Assembly (NCBI GenBank): GCA_023381895.1
Contig: JAMCTA010000116.1
Location: 1 to 14,688 of the forward strand
Direction: 5' to 3'
Source: Chloroflexota bacterium
GTDB lineage: Bacteria; Chloroflexota; UBA4733
DNA: 14,688 nucleotides
Both the position numbers and the translations under genes were made by a program. Under the pieces are notes generated by a model. The model worked only from the letters and a program-made list of their open reading frames with translations. It ran no database searches and was not told where the DNA came from. Within the stretch, counting starts at the first letter, position 1. Each line of letters starts with the position of its first letter. Positions 6,000 to 13,112 of the stretch are shown here, one piece after another.

Positions 6000-7883
6000 C
6001 TAGCCTCCCACGACGGGCAGATGATCTGGATTGGCCTCCCACGGGAAGCGCTGGGTGTTGAGACGCTCCTGGACACCGTAAGGACCATTGACCCAGGTGT
6101 GGTACCCATCGGTGAATGCAGTGAAGTTATCCGCCTTGCGCCAGACCAGGAGGCCATTGGCGGTTGGCTGGAGGCCATCACCATTGACTGGGTTGTGCTG
6201 CTCGTCCGTCAGGCAGTTCCCCACGATGTTGGGAATCAGACCTTGGAGAGTCTTGAAGCCGAGGATGAACGTACAGTTGGTGCTATTGGAAGTGGGCGTG
6301 CTACTAGCTGGCTGAAGGGTAAAGTCCGCTTCTGCCCCCTGGCCTGCAGTCACCGTGACCTGAACGGTAGCAGGGCTGACAACTGTGTACCCGGCAGGTG
6401 GGGTGATGACGACGGTGTAGACACCCGTCTGGTTCAAGCCATTGACAGTGCTGATGGCGGGAAACTGATAGTCTCCTCCGGAGAGCGGTCCTTGCTGCAC
6501 CGGGGTGTTCGCAAGAGCCACGGTGGCACCGGGCACAGGAGTACCGGAGCCGGCAAGCGTGATGTGACCGAAGATCCAGCCGCGAGGCACGTCATTCACG
6601 TAGGTGGTCAGGGTCGCGCCATTGGTCGCGACACTCCCCGCCACGTTGGTGAAGACGGCACGATACTGGTAGCCGTTGTAGCTCCCATTCGCGATGAGCG
6701 AGTAGGAGGTGCTGGTAGCGCCTGAGACGTTGGACCAGGTGGTGCCATTATCCGTGCTCACCTGCCACTGTACCGCCGGAGCCGGCTGACCGGAAGCTAC
6801 TGCCGTGAAAGAAATGGCGGATCCTACCTCAACACGAAGGCTCGTTGGTTGGGTTGTGATCACAGGTGGAACATTGACGGTGAGGGTGGCGGCGTTCGAG
6901 GTCGCAGTGCCGGCAGGGTTGGTGAAGACGGCACGAACGAGGTCGCCGTTAGCGGAGGCTGGGGTATTGGGGATGATGAGAGGATTTGAGGTGCCTCCCG
7001 CGATGTTGGACCAGGTGGTGCCATTATCCGTGCTCACCTGCCACTGGACGGTGGGGGTGGGGTTGCCGGAAGCTGCCGCCGTGAAGGTGGCGGTCTGACC
7101 GGCATTCACCGTCTGATTAGCAGGCTGGGTGGTCACCGTGGGAGCGACGTCGACGGTGAGGGTGGCGGCGTTCGAGGTCGCAGTGCCGAGAGAGTTGGTG
7201 AAGACGGCGTGGAACTGCCAGCCGTTGTTGGCTGAGGTGGTGGCAGTGGTGGTGTAGGAGGTGCTGGTGGCGCCGGCGATGTCGAACCAGGTGGTGCCGC
7301 CATCAGCGCTGACCTGCCACTGGACGGTAGGAGTGGGGTTGCCGGAAGCTGCCGCCGTGAAGGTGGCGGTCTGACCGGCATTCACCGTCTGATTAGCAGG
7401 CTGGGTGGTCACCGTGGGAGCGACGTCGACGGTGAGGGTGGCGGGATTGGTGTAGACCGTACCACCGCTATTGGTGAAAGCTGCGGCATAGATGTTGCCA
7501 TTCTCTGAGGCAGTCGCGGTGAAGCTCAGTGTGGTGTTTGTCGCCCCGCTAATTGGCGTGAAGGTCACGCCGCCATTAGTGCTGACGTACCACTGGACGG
7601 TGGGGGTGGGGTTGCCGGAAGCTGCCGCCGTGAAGGTGGCGGTCTGACCGGCGGTGACGGTGGTGCTGCTCGGCTGCGTGGTGATGATGGGCAGAGCGGA
7701 GAGAAGAAGTGGACGCCCTGGTGCGGCGAGAGCTGGAGACGTTCCCACCAAGAAGGCGAACAGCTGGAGGGCGACTAGAGCAATGGCGCGGATCAACATC
7801 CTCCTACCGGGCATTCCGGACTGTTGCGGAAACCTGTCGTAACTCGTCTGATGGTGATCTGGAGCGCGCGGTGATTCGAACAT
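6000..7883 (-). CDS. Secreted protein with four Ig-like repeats and a Chloroflexota-type C-terminal domain
   Basis: 627 residues. A polar 28-residue lead with an arginine pair precedes a hydrophobic core (roughly 31-47) ending in SPALA, a good signal-peptidase I site near residue 53. Four Ig-like modules of about 92 residues follow (roughly 65-430). Each has the pattern TTQP...V.AGQTATFTAAASGNPTPTVQW, then TWF/SNI.GATS and FTN..GTATSNAATLTV. Next comes a beta-sandwich of the carboxypeptidase-regulatory or SpaA-like kind (GHITLAGSGTPVPGATVAL ... GVYTVVITPPAGYTVV, about 437-525), a Ser/Thr linker, and a C-terminal domain of about 90 residues with GFKTLQGLIPNIVGNCL, NPVNGDGLQPT, GLLVWRKADNFTAFTDG and RFPWE. 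I recall this last module at the C-terminus of many Chloroflexota exported proteins. There is no sortase motif or C-terminal anchor helix. A role as a surface or adhesive scaffold is inferred from the architecture. Confidence 0.88.
   Translation of the reverse strand: MFESPRAPDHHQTSYDRFPQQSGMPGRRMLIRAIALVALQLFAFLVGTSPALAAPGRPLLLSALPIITTQPSSTTVTAGQTATFTAAASGNPTPTVQWYVSTNGGVTFTPISGATNTTLSFTATASENGNIYAAAFTNSGGTVYTNPATLTVDVAPTVTTQPANQTVNAGQTATFTAAASGNPTPTVQWQVSADGGTTWFDIAGATSTSYTTTATTSANNGWQFHAVFTNSLGTATSNAATLTVDVAPTVTTQPANQTVNAGQTATFTAAASGNPTPTVQWQVSTDNGTTWSNIAGGTSNPLIIPNTPASANGDLVRAVFTNPAGTATSNAATLTVNVPPVITTQPTSLRVEVGSAISFTAVASGQPAPAVQWQVSTDNGTTWSNVSGATSTSYSLIANGSYNGYQYRAVFTNVAGSVATNGATLTTYVNDVPRGWIFGHITLAGSGTPVPGATVALANTPVQQGPLSGGDYQFPAISTVNGLNQTGVYTVVITPPAGYTVVSPATVQVTVTAGQGAEADFTLQPASSTPTSNSTNCTFILGFKTLQGLIPNIVGNCLTDEQHNPVNGDGLQPTANGLLVWRKADNFTAFTDGYHTWVNGPYGVQERLNTQRFPWEANPDHLPVVGG
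6729..6770. repeat. 42-bp exact direct repeat, copy 1 (partner 7005-7046)
   Basis: Identical to 7005-7046 at an offset of 276 bp (92 codons). It encodes the end of one Ig unit's 'CxW-like' strand region and the NGTTWSN segment. Confidence 0.9.
7041..7103. repeat. 63-bp exact direct repeat (partner 7590-7652)
   Basis: Identical to 7590-7652 at an offset of 549 bp (183 codons, just under two Ig units). It encodes the AGQTATFTAAASGNPTPTVQW block of the Ig repeats. Confidence 0.9.
7057..7168. repeat. 112-bp exact direct repeat (partner 7333-7444)
   Basis: Positions 7057-7168 and 7333-7444 are identical over 112 bp at an offset of 276 bp, exactly 92 codons. The repeat spans the junction between adjacent Ig units. 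Third-position identity across the whole stretch points to recent duplication or gene conversion within the gene. Confidence 0.92.
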
Positions 7884-7890
7884 CAACGTA

Positions 7891-7900
7891 CTTCCTCCTC
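7891..7900 (-). promoter_or_regulatory. Strong ribosome binding site for the Ig-repeat gene
   Basis: GAGGAGGAAG on the minus strand, 7 nt before ATG 7883. It decides this start over the in-frame codon near 7994, which would add 37 unlikely residues, and over internal ATGs next to the signal peptide. Confidence 0.75.
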
Positions 7901-8065
7901 GACGGAATCGCGGGTCCGACCCACTCTGTATGAGCGTGATAGTCCTACGGCGAGCTTGTAGTAATGTGCAGAAGTATAGAGTATCGTTGCTCAAAAGTGT
8001 ACGAAGGTAGGCTGTTTGGCCACCGAAGTTACTAGGACCCCTGGTTCTGGCACTTCATGGCCGTT

Positions 8066-8143
8066 AGGGAGCGCCCAGCGGCAAGCAGTCAGCCTCCGCG
8101 CTATCCGCTCGAATGCGACAGTGCTGGCTTCTGACCGCTCCCT
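8066..8143. other. Compound inverted repeat, possible structured RNA
   Basis: AGGGAGCG (8066-8073) pairs with CGCTCCCT (8136-8143), and GTCAG (8088-8092) pairs with CTGAC (8131-8135), which is directly continuous with the outer 3' arm. AGCC (8091-8094) and GGCT (8126-8129) can pair further in as an alternative. The result is a 13-bp stem with a 14-nt one-sided bulge and a loop of about 38 nt. No known RNA family is recognised, and the strand is undecided. Confidence 0.3.
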
Positions 8144-8163
8144 GAGGCCCCGGATCTAGCCGA

Positions 8164-8180
8164 GGCGGGAGTCTCCCGCC
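8164..8180. other. Short 7-bp hairpin
   Basis: GGCGGGA and TCCCGCC are separated by GTC. There is no T-tract on either side, so it is not a standard terminator. It could be an operator or part of the neighbouring folded region. Confidence 0.3.
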
Positions 8181-8287
8181 AGCTGACCAGTATTTCGCTC
8201 TGATGAGGCGAGGCCAGGATGTGTGGTTCCTGATGGCGAAGCGCAGTTGCATTTGACGCAGTGATGCCTGTGTGCCATCTTCGCATC

Positions 8288-8316
8288 TAGACGGAAACGA
8301 GTGGCTTCTGTACAAT
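8288..8316 (+). promoter_or_regulatory. Promoter of the LysM gene
   Basis: TAGACG (8288-8293, four of six -35 matches), a 17-nt spacer and TACAAT (8311-8316, five of six -10 matches). The predicted start near 8323 gives a leader of about 70 nt before ATG 8392. Confidence 0.5.
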
Positions 8317-8391
8317 CCTGACGAGCGGTTCCCACCTGGATCCGTGCGGCCGCGGACAGCGTCATCATTGATGTCGAGAGGGGATCAGGTC

Positions 8392-8601
8392 ATGCGGTTA
8401 CCGTGGAGCAAGAAGGAAGAGCCCAAGCTGAAGGGCAAGACCGTCAAGAGTCAGCCGGGTGACACCCTGAAGTCCATCGCTCTCCGTGAGTATGGTGATG
8501 AGTCGAAGTGGGAGGTCATCTACAAGGCCAATGCTTGGAGGATCGACGATCCGTCGTATCTCAACGTTGGCACTGATCTCTTGATTCCGGGCAAGGAGTA
8601 G
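8392..8601 (+). CDS. Small LysM domain protein
   Basis: 69 residues. After a lysine-rich lead (MRLPWSKKEEPKLKGKTVK) comes one complete LysM module: SQPGDTLKSIALREYGDESKWEVIYKAN, then DPSYLNVGTDLLIPGKE. This is the standard LysM plan (v..GDTL..IA...yGd...W..Iy..N......L..G..L.IP). LysM modules bind N-acetylglucosamine-containing glycans such as peptidoglycan or act as assembly modules in phage-tail-like machines. There is no signal peptide or membrane helix, which is odd for a wall-binding protein. I chose ATG 8392 because GAGAGGGG (8376-8383) lies 8 nt upstream; an in-frame ATG at 8371 overlaps that site. It is transcribed alone, and the nearest downstream gene starts 289 bp later on the same strand. 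Confidence 0.85.
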   Translation: MRLPWSKKEEPKLKGKTVKSQPGDTLKSIALREYGDESKWEVIYKANAWRIDDPSYLNVGTDLLIPGKE

Positions 8602-8692
8602 CCTGACTTCATTGGGTCTTCCCGCCCGATTCACAGCAGAGCCGGCAATCTCAGTAGAGAGCTCTGAGAGAGTCTCTTGATCGCTCTCCTCT

Positions 8693-8709
8693 CGGACAGC
8701 TTGTGTCCG
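8693..8709 (+). terminator. Weak hairpin downstream of the LysM gene
   Basis: CGGACA (8693-8698) and TGTCCG (8704-8709) form a 6-bp stem with a 5-nt loop, about 90 bp after the lysM stop. No T-run follows directly; a T6 run occurs only at 8742-8747. This is a candidate terminator at best. Confidence 0.2.
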
Positions 8710-8854
8710 TGCGTGTTGGGGTCGTCGTGTTTTGCTGTGGCTTTTTTGTAGCTGGTTCCGTGATCTAGGTGACCTACACGCTCTCGTTCCAGTAACCTTC
8801 GCCGCCACCTTCTTTGTGCTGGCATCGTGGTTCTGGCGGCTCGGATTGCGCCGA

Positions 8855-8860
8855 TATACT
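8855..8860 (+). promoter_or_regulatory. Possible -10 element of the nucleotidyltransferase gene
   Basis: TATACT (five of six) lies 30 bp upstream of GTG 8891. No good -35 stands at 16-18 nt upstream, so this is tentative. Confidence 0.25.
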
Positions 8861-8890
8861 GGGGTATCGTCCTGAAGAGATGAACGGACT

Positions 8891-9640
8891 GTGCCGATGG
8901 AGAGGCCCCCTGAATGGGAACGCCGGCTCGACCGTTTTCGCAGTGCTCTTGCTGATCTGGACGTGTCGGGTCCCCCCGAGGCCGTCCTTCTCGCTGGCGC
9001 CAGCGCTCCGGGTCTCCGTCTCGCGGTGCTGGCCGGATCGTTCAATCCTCCTACTGCTGCCCACCTGCACCTGGCCGATCTCGCTCTGACGAGTGGCTCC
9101 TACGATGCTGTCTGCTTTTCACTGGCGAAGCTCACCGTCGACAAAGAACAGATCACGGGAGCTCCATACGCAGAGCGGCTGCTCTTGTTGTCGCTCCTGA
9201 CAGATCTTGATGCCCGTCTGGGGCTCATCCTGGTCAATCGCGGGCTGTATGTCGAGCAAGCGGAAGCGATTAGGCGAGCGCTCCGGCCAGCTTCATTGAC
9301 GTTCCTCGTGGGCTTTGACAAGATCGTCCAGATCTTCGACGCGCGCTACTACACGGATCGCGACGCGGCCTTGCGGGCGTTCTTTGCCCAGGCCGGCGTG
9401 GCCGTTGCGCCGCGAGCCGGGGCTGGTGATCGAGAACTTGCTGCGTTACTGAAGAGCCCTGAGAATCGCAAGTTTGCCGGTGCTGTCACCTTGCTGACTG
9501 GCCCAGGACTTCCGCTCGCAGACCAGCAGCTCTCGTCCACACAGGTCCGCGAGCGGCTCGCTCGCGGGGAAGACATCGCTGAGATGGTACCGGCAGCGAT
9601 CCTTCCTTTGCTGCGAGCATCGAGCAGCTATCGGCGTTAG
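8891..9640 (+). CDS. Nucleotidyltransferase of the NadD / POF1-like (NMN adenylyltransferase) superfamily
   Basis: 249 residues from GTG 8891; ATG 8897 is an equally acceptable start. The HIGH-type nucleotide-binding motif is GSFNPPTAAH (49-58), and the second signature is SSTQVRERL (from 215), equivalent to ISSTxIR. Between them are DKEQITGAPYAERLLLL, FLVGFDKIVQIFDARYYTDRDAALRAFF and VAVAPR. These look closer to the fungal POF1-type nicotinamide-nucleotide adenylyltransferases than to standard bacterial NadD. A roughly 45-residue N-terminal extension precedes the Rossmann core. The expected reaction is transfer of AMP from ATP to a mononucleotide (NMN or NaMN) to form a dinucleotide in NAD synthesis or salvage. 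This follows from the superfamily, and the substrate is not proven. The gene ends 12 bp from the convergent glycosyltransferase gene. Confidence 0.82.
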   Translation: MPMERPPEWERRLDRFRSALADLDVSGPPEAVLLAGASAPGLRLAVLAGSFNPPTAAHLHLADLALTSGSYDAVCFSLAKLTVDKEQITGAPYAERLLLLSLLTDLDARLGLILVNRGLYVEQAEAIRRALRPASLTFLVGFDKIVQIFDARYYTDRDAALRAFFAQAGVAVAPRAGAGDRELAALLKSPENRKFAGAVTLLTGPGLPLADQQLSSTQVRERLARGEDIAEMVPAAILPLLRASSSYRR

Positions 9641-9652
9641 GTGCGCTGGATC

Positions 9653-12286
9653 TTACCGTCCAGGGAGGACCACGATACGCTGGTTGCCGCTGTCACTGAC
9701 GTAGAGCTGATTGCCCGGCCCGATGGCCAAACCCGTCGGGTAGTTGAGAGCTGTTCCCGCCACGTGCCACACCGCCAGCGGCAACCCGCGCGGCGAGAAG
9801 ACGTAGATGCTGCCCGGCTTGGCATCCGAGTTGGTCACGTAGATGATGCCATCCTGACCAACAGCAACGTAGGGCTCATTGTGCACGTTTGTTTGCCACG
9901 GCACCACGGGCCATTGGGCGAGTGGCTGGCCTTGTGGAGTCATGAGCTGAAGACGCCGGTTCCAGGTATCCGCGATGACGAGGTTGCCATCAGGAGTGAA
10001 TGCGATGCCGACCGGTTCGCTGAGCTGGCCCGGTGCACTGCCGCCGCCGCCAAACAAGTAGAGCAGCTTCCCGCTCTCATCGAACTCTTCAACACGCTTG
10101 TTACCGGTGTCCGTCACGAAGAGGTGGTCTTGCTTGTCGATAGCGATACTGCGCGGGCCGTAGAACTTGCCAGGAGCGGCGTTGAGCTGCCCGTTCGTCG
10201 CAGCGAAGGATCCCCAAGCACGGACAAACTGCAACGTCTTCGACAGCATGACGATGCGATGGTTCCAGGTGTCGGCGATGAAGACGTTCCCCTGGGAGTC
10301 CACTGCTAGCCCAGTTGGCAGCTTCAGCGCCTGGCGACCAGTGCCTACGTACTGCGCGACAACTGCCCCGTTGGGGGCGATCTTGTCTACAGTGCCAGAA
10401 TCCTGGTTCACTACGAAGATCGTGCCGTCGGGGAGCACCGTCAGCTGACGCGGACCGTGAAGCACGAACTTACCGTTTGCCTGTGGCGCGATGATGCGCA
10501 CTGGCGTCACGTTCACCGCCGGCGGCAGGTTGTCTGCGGGGACAGTCGCGGTGGTCGCCACTGTCCCAGTCGAGGCGCCGGCCAGCGCCGGCGCGCCACC
10601 AATCAGCGCCACACCGGGAGTGTCATTCCGGACGTAGACCCATTCGTCGAGAGAGCCCAATGGATTCCAAGGCGTGCGGGCGTAGAGCCACGTGAGCCAC
10701 GTTTGCACGGAAGCGCGGGCGAAATCGGGAATCCACCACACGCGCAAGGGGAACTTGAAGCCGGTGTAGCCTGAGAGCTCGCTGAGATGGGCGGCTCGAT
10801 TCGGATCATCGATGATCAGTGCCTGTGTCGAAGGCTTGAAGCCTGGTTGTGACATGGCCACATAGCTTACGTTGAGGTTGCGGAAGTACCAGGCCCACGG
10901 CCAGTCAGTGCCATCAGTCGTGTCTACGGCGACCTGGAGCGGTTTGCCCGTCGCATCGTATGTGAGCTGGCTGATCTCATGAAGAAGCTTGTTGACTCGT
11001 GGCACAGCTGTGGATGATTGCGTGTAGACCAGGAGCTCCGCCGGATCAGCAGGATGCACAAAGGAGACGGCCGTGGCCGCGTGAATAAGGTAGACGGCCC
11101 CCAGTGCGGTGATTGCAAGTCCTCCTAGACCAGCAAGCTTATGGCGTCGCTGCCAGAGTGCTTGGAAACCAAGACCCGCGAGGAAGAGCAGTGGCAGCAG
11201 GGGATGGATGAGCAGCCATGGCATCTTCTCACCGGCCCACGAGTAGATGCCCATGCTGAAGGTGAAGAACCAGATGAGGAAGACTCCCAGGAGAGTGGGG
11301 CGGCGGAGTACCCAGGCCACGCCGACGCCGCCAAGAATGATCTCTGGCCATTCATAGGCCGGAAGCAGGACGAAGTAGTAGTACCACGGTTCATCGCCGC
11401 GACCGACGGGCTGCTGTGCCAGCCAGTACTGCAATCCCTTGACGACCCCGTCGTACAACCCCTGTGGATTCGTCAGGAAGGTGGTGAAGAGCAGCACGTA
11501 GACGATGACGAATGTAGCGAAGGCCCACAGCCAGGGATCACGGCCAGGAGCGCTCATGGTGCGGATAAGGGGCAAGTCGCGCAGTGCTAGCCCCTCCTTG
11601 CGAGCGTCGAGAGCCTGACGCGCAAGTGTTGCTAGGAAGAAGAGCCCGGCGATGAAGACGGTGATGTACGTGGTCTCCTTCGTGGCAAAGCTCGCAGCGA
11701 GAAGACCAAGAATAAGCGCAGGCTGCCAGGGTCGCGGCTGCTGCAGGAAGGAAAAGGTAGCGACGATGAGGGCAAGAGTCAGGCAGGCAAAGTAGATGTC
11801 TTCCCGGGTGAAGCGAGAGAAGTAGAGATAAGAGGGGCTGATGCAGAGAAGCACTGCAGTGGCGAAGGCGGCTACTCTCCCTAGTTGCCGTCGCAGGAAG
11901 TAGGGAAGGGCGACCATCACCGTCCCGAGAAGTGCTGGCGCAAGCCGGGCCGTGAAGTCGCTCACTCCGAACAGGAGATACATCAGCGCAATGAGGTAGA
12001 AGCGCAGTGGCCCGTGGAGGAGTGGATTGTACTTGTAGCCACCACCAGAATAGAAGATGTACGCAAAGTAGGCATCTTGACTCTCATCGTGGTGGAATGG
12101 CTTGTCACCGAGGTTGGCAAGACGCAGGACAAGCGCCAGGAGGACCAGGAGCCCGTAAGCGACGGCCTCCCAAGGGATGGCGTGGACGTCCACCAACGGT
12201 CGATCGAGCACCGATGCCTCAGGGGAGTCTTCATGCTCTGGCTGAGTGCCCCGGACAGGTGTACTCAGCGTCATTTCGCTGTCCAT
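9653..12286 (-). CDS. Agl23-like (TIGR03663-type) membrane glycosyltransferase fused to a C-terminal NHL beta-propeller
   Basis: 877 residues from ATG 12286. A polar N-terminus (1-38) leads into the first membrane helix (about 41-58) and then the GT-C-like loop LGDKPFHHDESQDAYF, with the acidic HHDES at 65-69. Roughly ten further helices follow, with RFTREDIYFACL, FATKETTYIT and SWAGEKMPWLLIHPLLP between them. This pattern matches the family named after archaeal Agl23 and also seen in Chloroflexota, related to dolichyl-phosphate-mannose mannosyltransferases. A soluble segment (about 450-600) precedes six NHL-type blades (about 605-877) with repeated ADTWNHRIVML, TDTGNKRVEEF, ADTWNRRLQLM and SDSGNQRIVVL. 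Transfer of a lipid-linked sugar outside the membrane is the expected role. The frame is open back to GTG 12475, but those 63 residues look non-coding and contain a promoter-like element. Confidence 0.87.
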   Translation of the reverse strand: MDSEMTLSTPVRGTQPEHEDSPEASVLDRPLVDVHAIPWEAVAYGLLVLLALVLRLANLGDKPFHHDESQDAYFAYIFYSGGGYKYNPLLHGPLRFYLIALMYLLFGVSDFTARLAPALLGTVMVALPYFLRRQLGRVAAFATAVLLCISPSYLYFSRFTREDIYFACLTLALIVATFSFLQQPRPWQPALILGLLAASFATKETTYITVFIAGLFFLATLARQALDARKEGLALRDLPLIRTMSAPGRDPWLWAFATFVIVYVLLFTTFLTNPQGLYDGVVKGLQYWLAQQPVGRGDEPWYYYFVLLPAYEWPEIILGGVGVAWVLRRPTLLGVFLIWFFTFSMGIYSWAGEKMPWLLIHPLLPLLFLAGLGFQALWQRRHKLAGLGGLAITALGAVYLIHAATAVSFVHPADPAELLVYTQSSTAVPRVNKLLHEISQLTYDATGKPLQVAVDTTDGTDWPWAWYFRNLNVSYVAMSQPGFKPSTQALIIDDPNRAAHLSELSGYTGFKFPLRVWWIPDFARASVQTWLTWLYARTPWNPLGSLDEWVYVRNDTPGVALIGGAPALAGASTGTVATTATVPADNLPPAVNVTPVRIIAPQANGKFVLHGPRQLTVLPDGTIFVVNQDSGTVDKIAPNGAVVAQYVGTGRQALKLPTGLAVDSQGNVFIADTWNHRIVMLSKTLQFVRAWGSFAATNGQLNAAPGKFYGPRSIAIDKQDHLFVTDTGNKRVEEFDESGKLLYLFGGGGSAPGQLSEPVGIAFTPDGNLVIADTWNRRLQLMTPQGQPLAQWPVVPWQTNVHNEPYVAVGQDGIIYVTNSDAKPGSIYVFSPRGLPLAVWHVAGTALNYPTGLAIGPGNQLYVSDSGNQRIVVLPGR

Positions 12287-12452
12287 CGCCTGGGAGGAAG
12301 ACTTCTCCTCGTATCTCTGAGGGAAGCGCCACAGGACGTCGGCGCCGCGGCGCATGGGTAACGGTTGCTCACGGCGACCAAGTTGCCTCCCAGTACATCT
12401 CCCGTGCGCCTCTGGTCCGGATACGCACGGGACCTCAAGGAGCGCTGCTCCC

Positions 12453-12461
12453 AGTATAGCA
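12453..12461 (-). promoter_or_regulatory. Extended -10 element upstream of the glycosyltransferase gene
   Basis: TGCTATACT on the minus strand fits TGnTATAAT with one mismatch. It lies 167 bp upstream of ATG 12286 and would allow expression independent of the murA unit. No -35 is obvious. Confidence 0.3.
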
Positions 12462-12505
12462 AGGTGCAGCCTCACTCCCTCGAGCGCGCAACACTCCTTG
12501 CTGAG

Positions 12506-13069
12506 CTATGAGGTGCGATCAGGGAAGCCAAGCGTCGTAAAGAGAGCGAGCGCTGGTTGTGTCGTGTCGAGCCGCGAGTGTTGAACGACGATCGGCTCAT
12601 CGCTCTCGACGCGAACCGCGTAGGGAACACCACGGGGGAGCTTCTGCTCACCAGTATGCTCCAGCTTATCCATGCGAATATGCAGCGTGCGCTCCGCCCC
12701 GACGATGTTGACGATGTTGTGCATCGGCTCGCGATCCTCGAAGTAGAGCGTGAGACGGACGGTGGCGTCTTTGCTCCCCGTGTTGAGCACGCAGACCGAC
12801 TCGTGGCTGACAAGGCTCCCCGGTGCGGATGTGGGGGGTAGGTATCCATCGGGGATGTACCAGACACGGTGGCCTGTTCCCTGGCGCTCTGCCGGTGGGC
12901 GCGGCGCAGCGCTCACGCGCAACTGGGCTCTGTGCCCCGGTGATGCCGCAATGAGCTCTTCGACTTGGGCTACACAGCGGTCACAAATGGTCACCACCGG
13001 GTCAAGGCCAGCTACTAGCACATCGACCTGATCCTGTGTGCGTCCACAGAATGCGCAGCGCGCTTGCAT
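12506..13069 (-). CDS. ClpX-type C4 zinc finger fused to an Anabaena sensory rhodopsin transducer (ASRT) domain
   Basis: 187 residues. The N-terminus is CAFCGRTQDQVDVLVAGL...ICDRCVAQVEELI with cysteines 5, 8, 29 and 32 (CX2C-X20-CX2C), a close match to the zinc-binding domain of ClpX that dimerises and docks adaptors and substrates. A 20-residue Pro/Arg linker follows, then an ASRT (DUF1362) domain from about 67 to the end. It has VWYIPDGYLPP, LVSHESVCVLNTGSKDATV, LTLYFEDREP, HIRMDKL, GVPYAVRVESDEPIVVQHSR and LDTTQPALAL, closely following Anabaena ASRT. The ASRT domain is a beta-sandwich proposed to bind small molecules, likely sugars. There is no AAA+ module, so this is not ClpX, and no membrane segment. 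I prefer ATG 13069 (AGGA 7 nt upstream); ATG 13090 in frame would add seven residues. It lies 43 bp after murA, probably in the same transcript. Confidence 0.9.
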   Translation of the reverse strand: MQARCAFCGRTQDQVDVLVAGLDPVVTICDRCVAQVEELIAASPGHRAQLRVSAAPRPPAERQGTGHRVWYIPDGYLPPTSAPGSLVSHESVCVLNTGSKDATVRLTLYFEDREPMHNIVNIVGAERTLHIRMDKLEHTGEQKLPRGVPYAVRVESDEPIVVQHSRLDTTQPALALFTTLGFPDRTS

Positions 13070-13112
13070 TGGGTTTTCCTGCTCTCCCATGCTGTTGAAC
13101 GTGCCTTTCCTG

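Larger units (their letters stand above)
7884..8391. other. 508-bp intergenic region between divergent Ig-repeat and LysM genes
   Basis: There is no convincing gene here; the open frames are Arg/Ser/Pro-rich and lack ribosome sites. It holds the Ig-gene leader (with a TATACT-like -10 on the minus strand at 7973-7978 but no good -35), a compound inverted repeat at 8066-8143, a short hairpin at 8164-8180 and the lysM promoter at 8288-8316. Confidence 0.6.

Noticed and set aside
8064..8315. An 83-codon minus-strand frame in the intergenic region
   Set aside because: It has low-complexity Arg/Ser/Pro composition, no ribosome site and no recognisable domain, and it overlaps the inverted repeats.
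8742..8747. T6 run as a terminator tail
   Set aside because: No stem lies directly upstream of it on either strand.
12287..12475. 63 extra N-terminal codons for the glycosyltransferase from GTG 12475
   Set aside because: The residues are Cys/Arg-rich and unlike a membrane-protein N-terminus, the ribosome site is too close to the GTG, and a TGnTATACT element sits inside the stretch.
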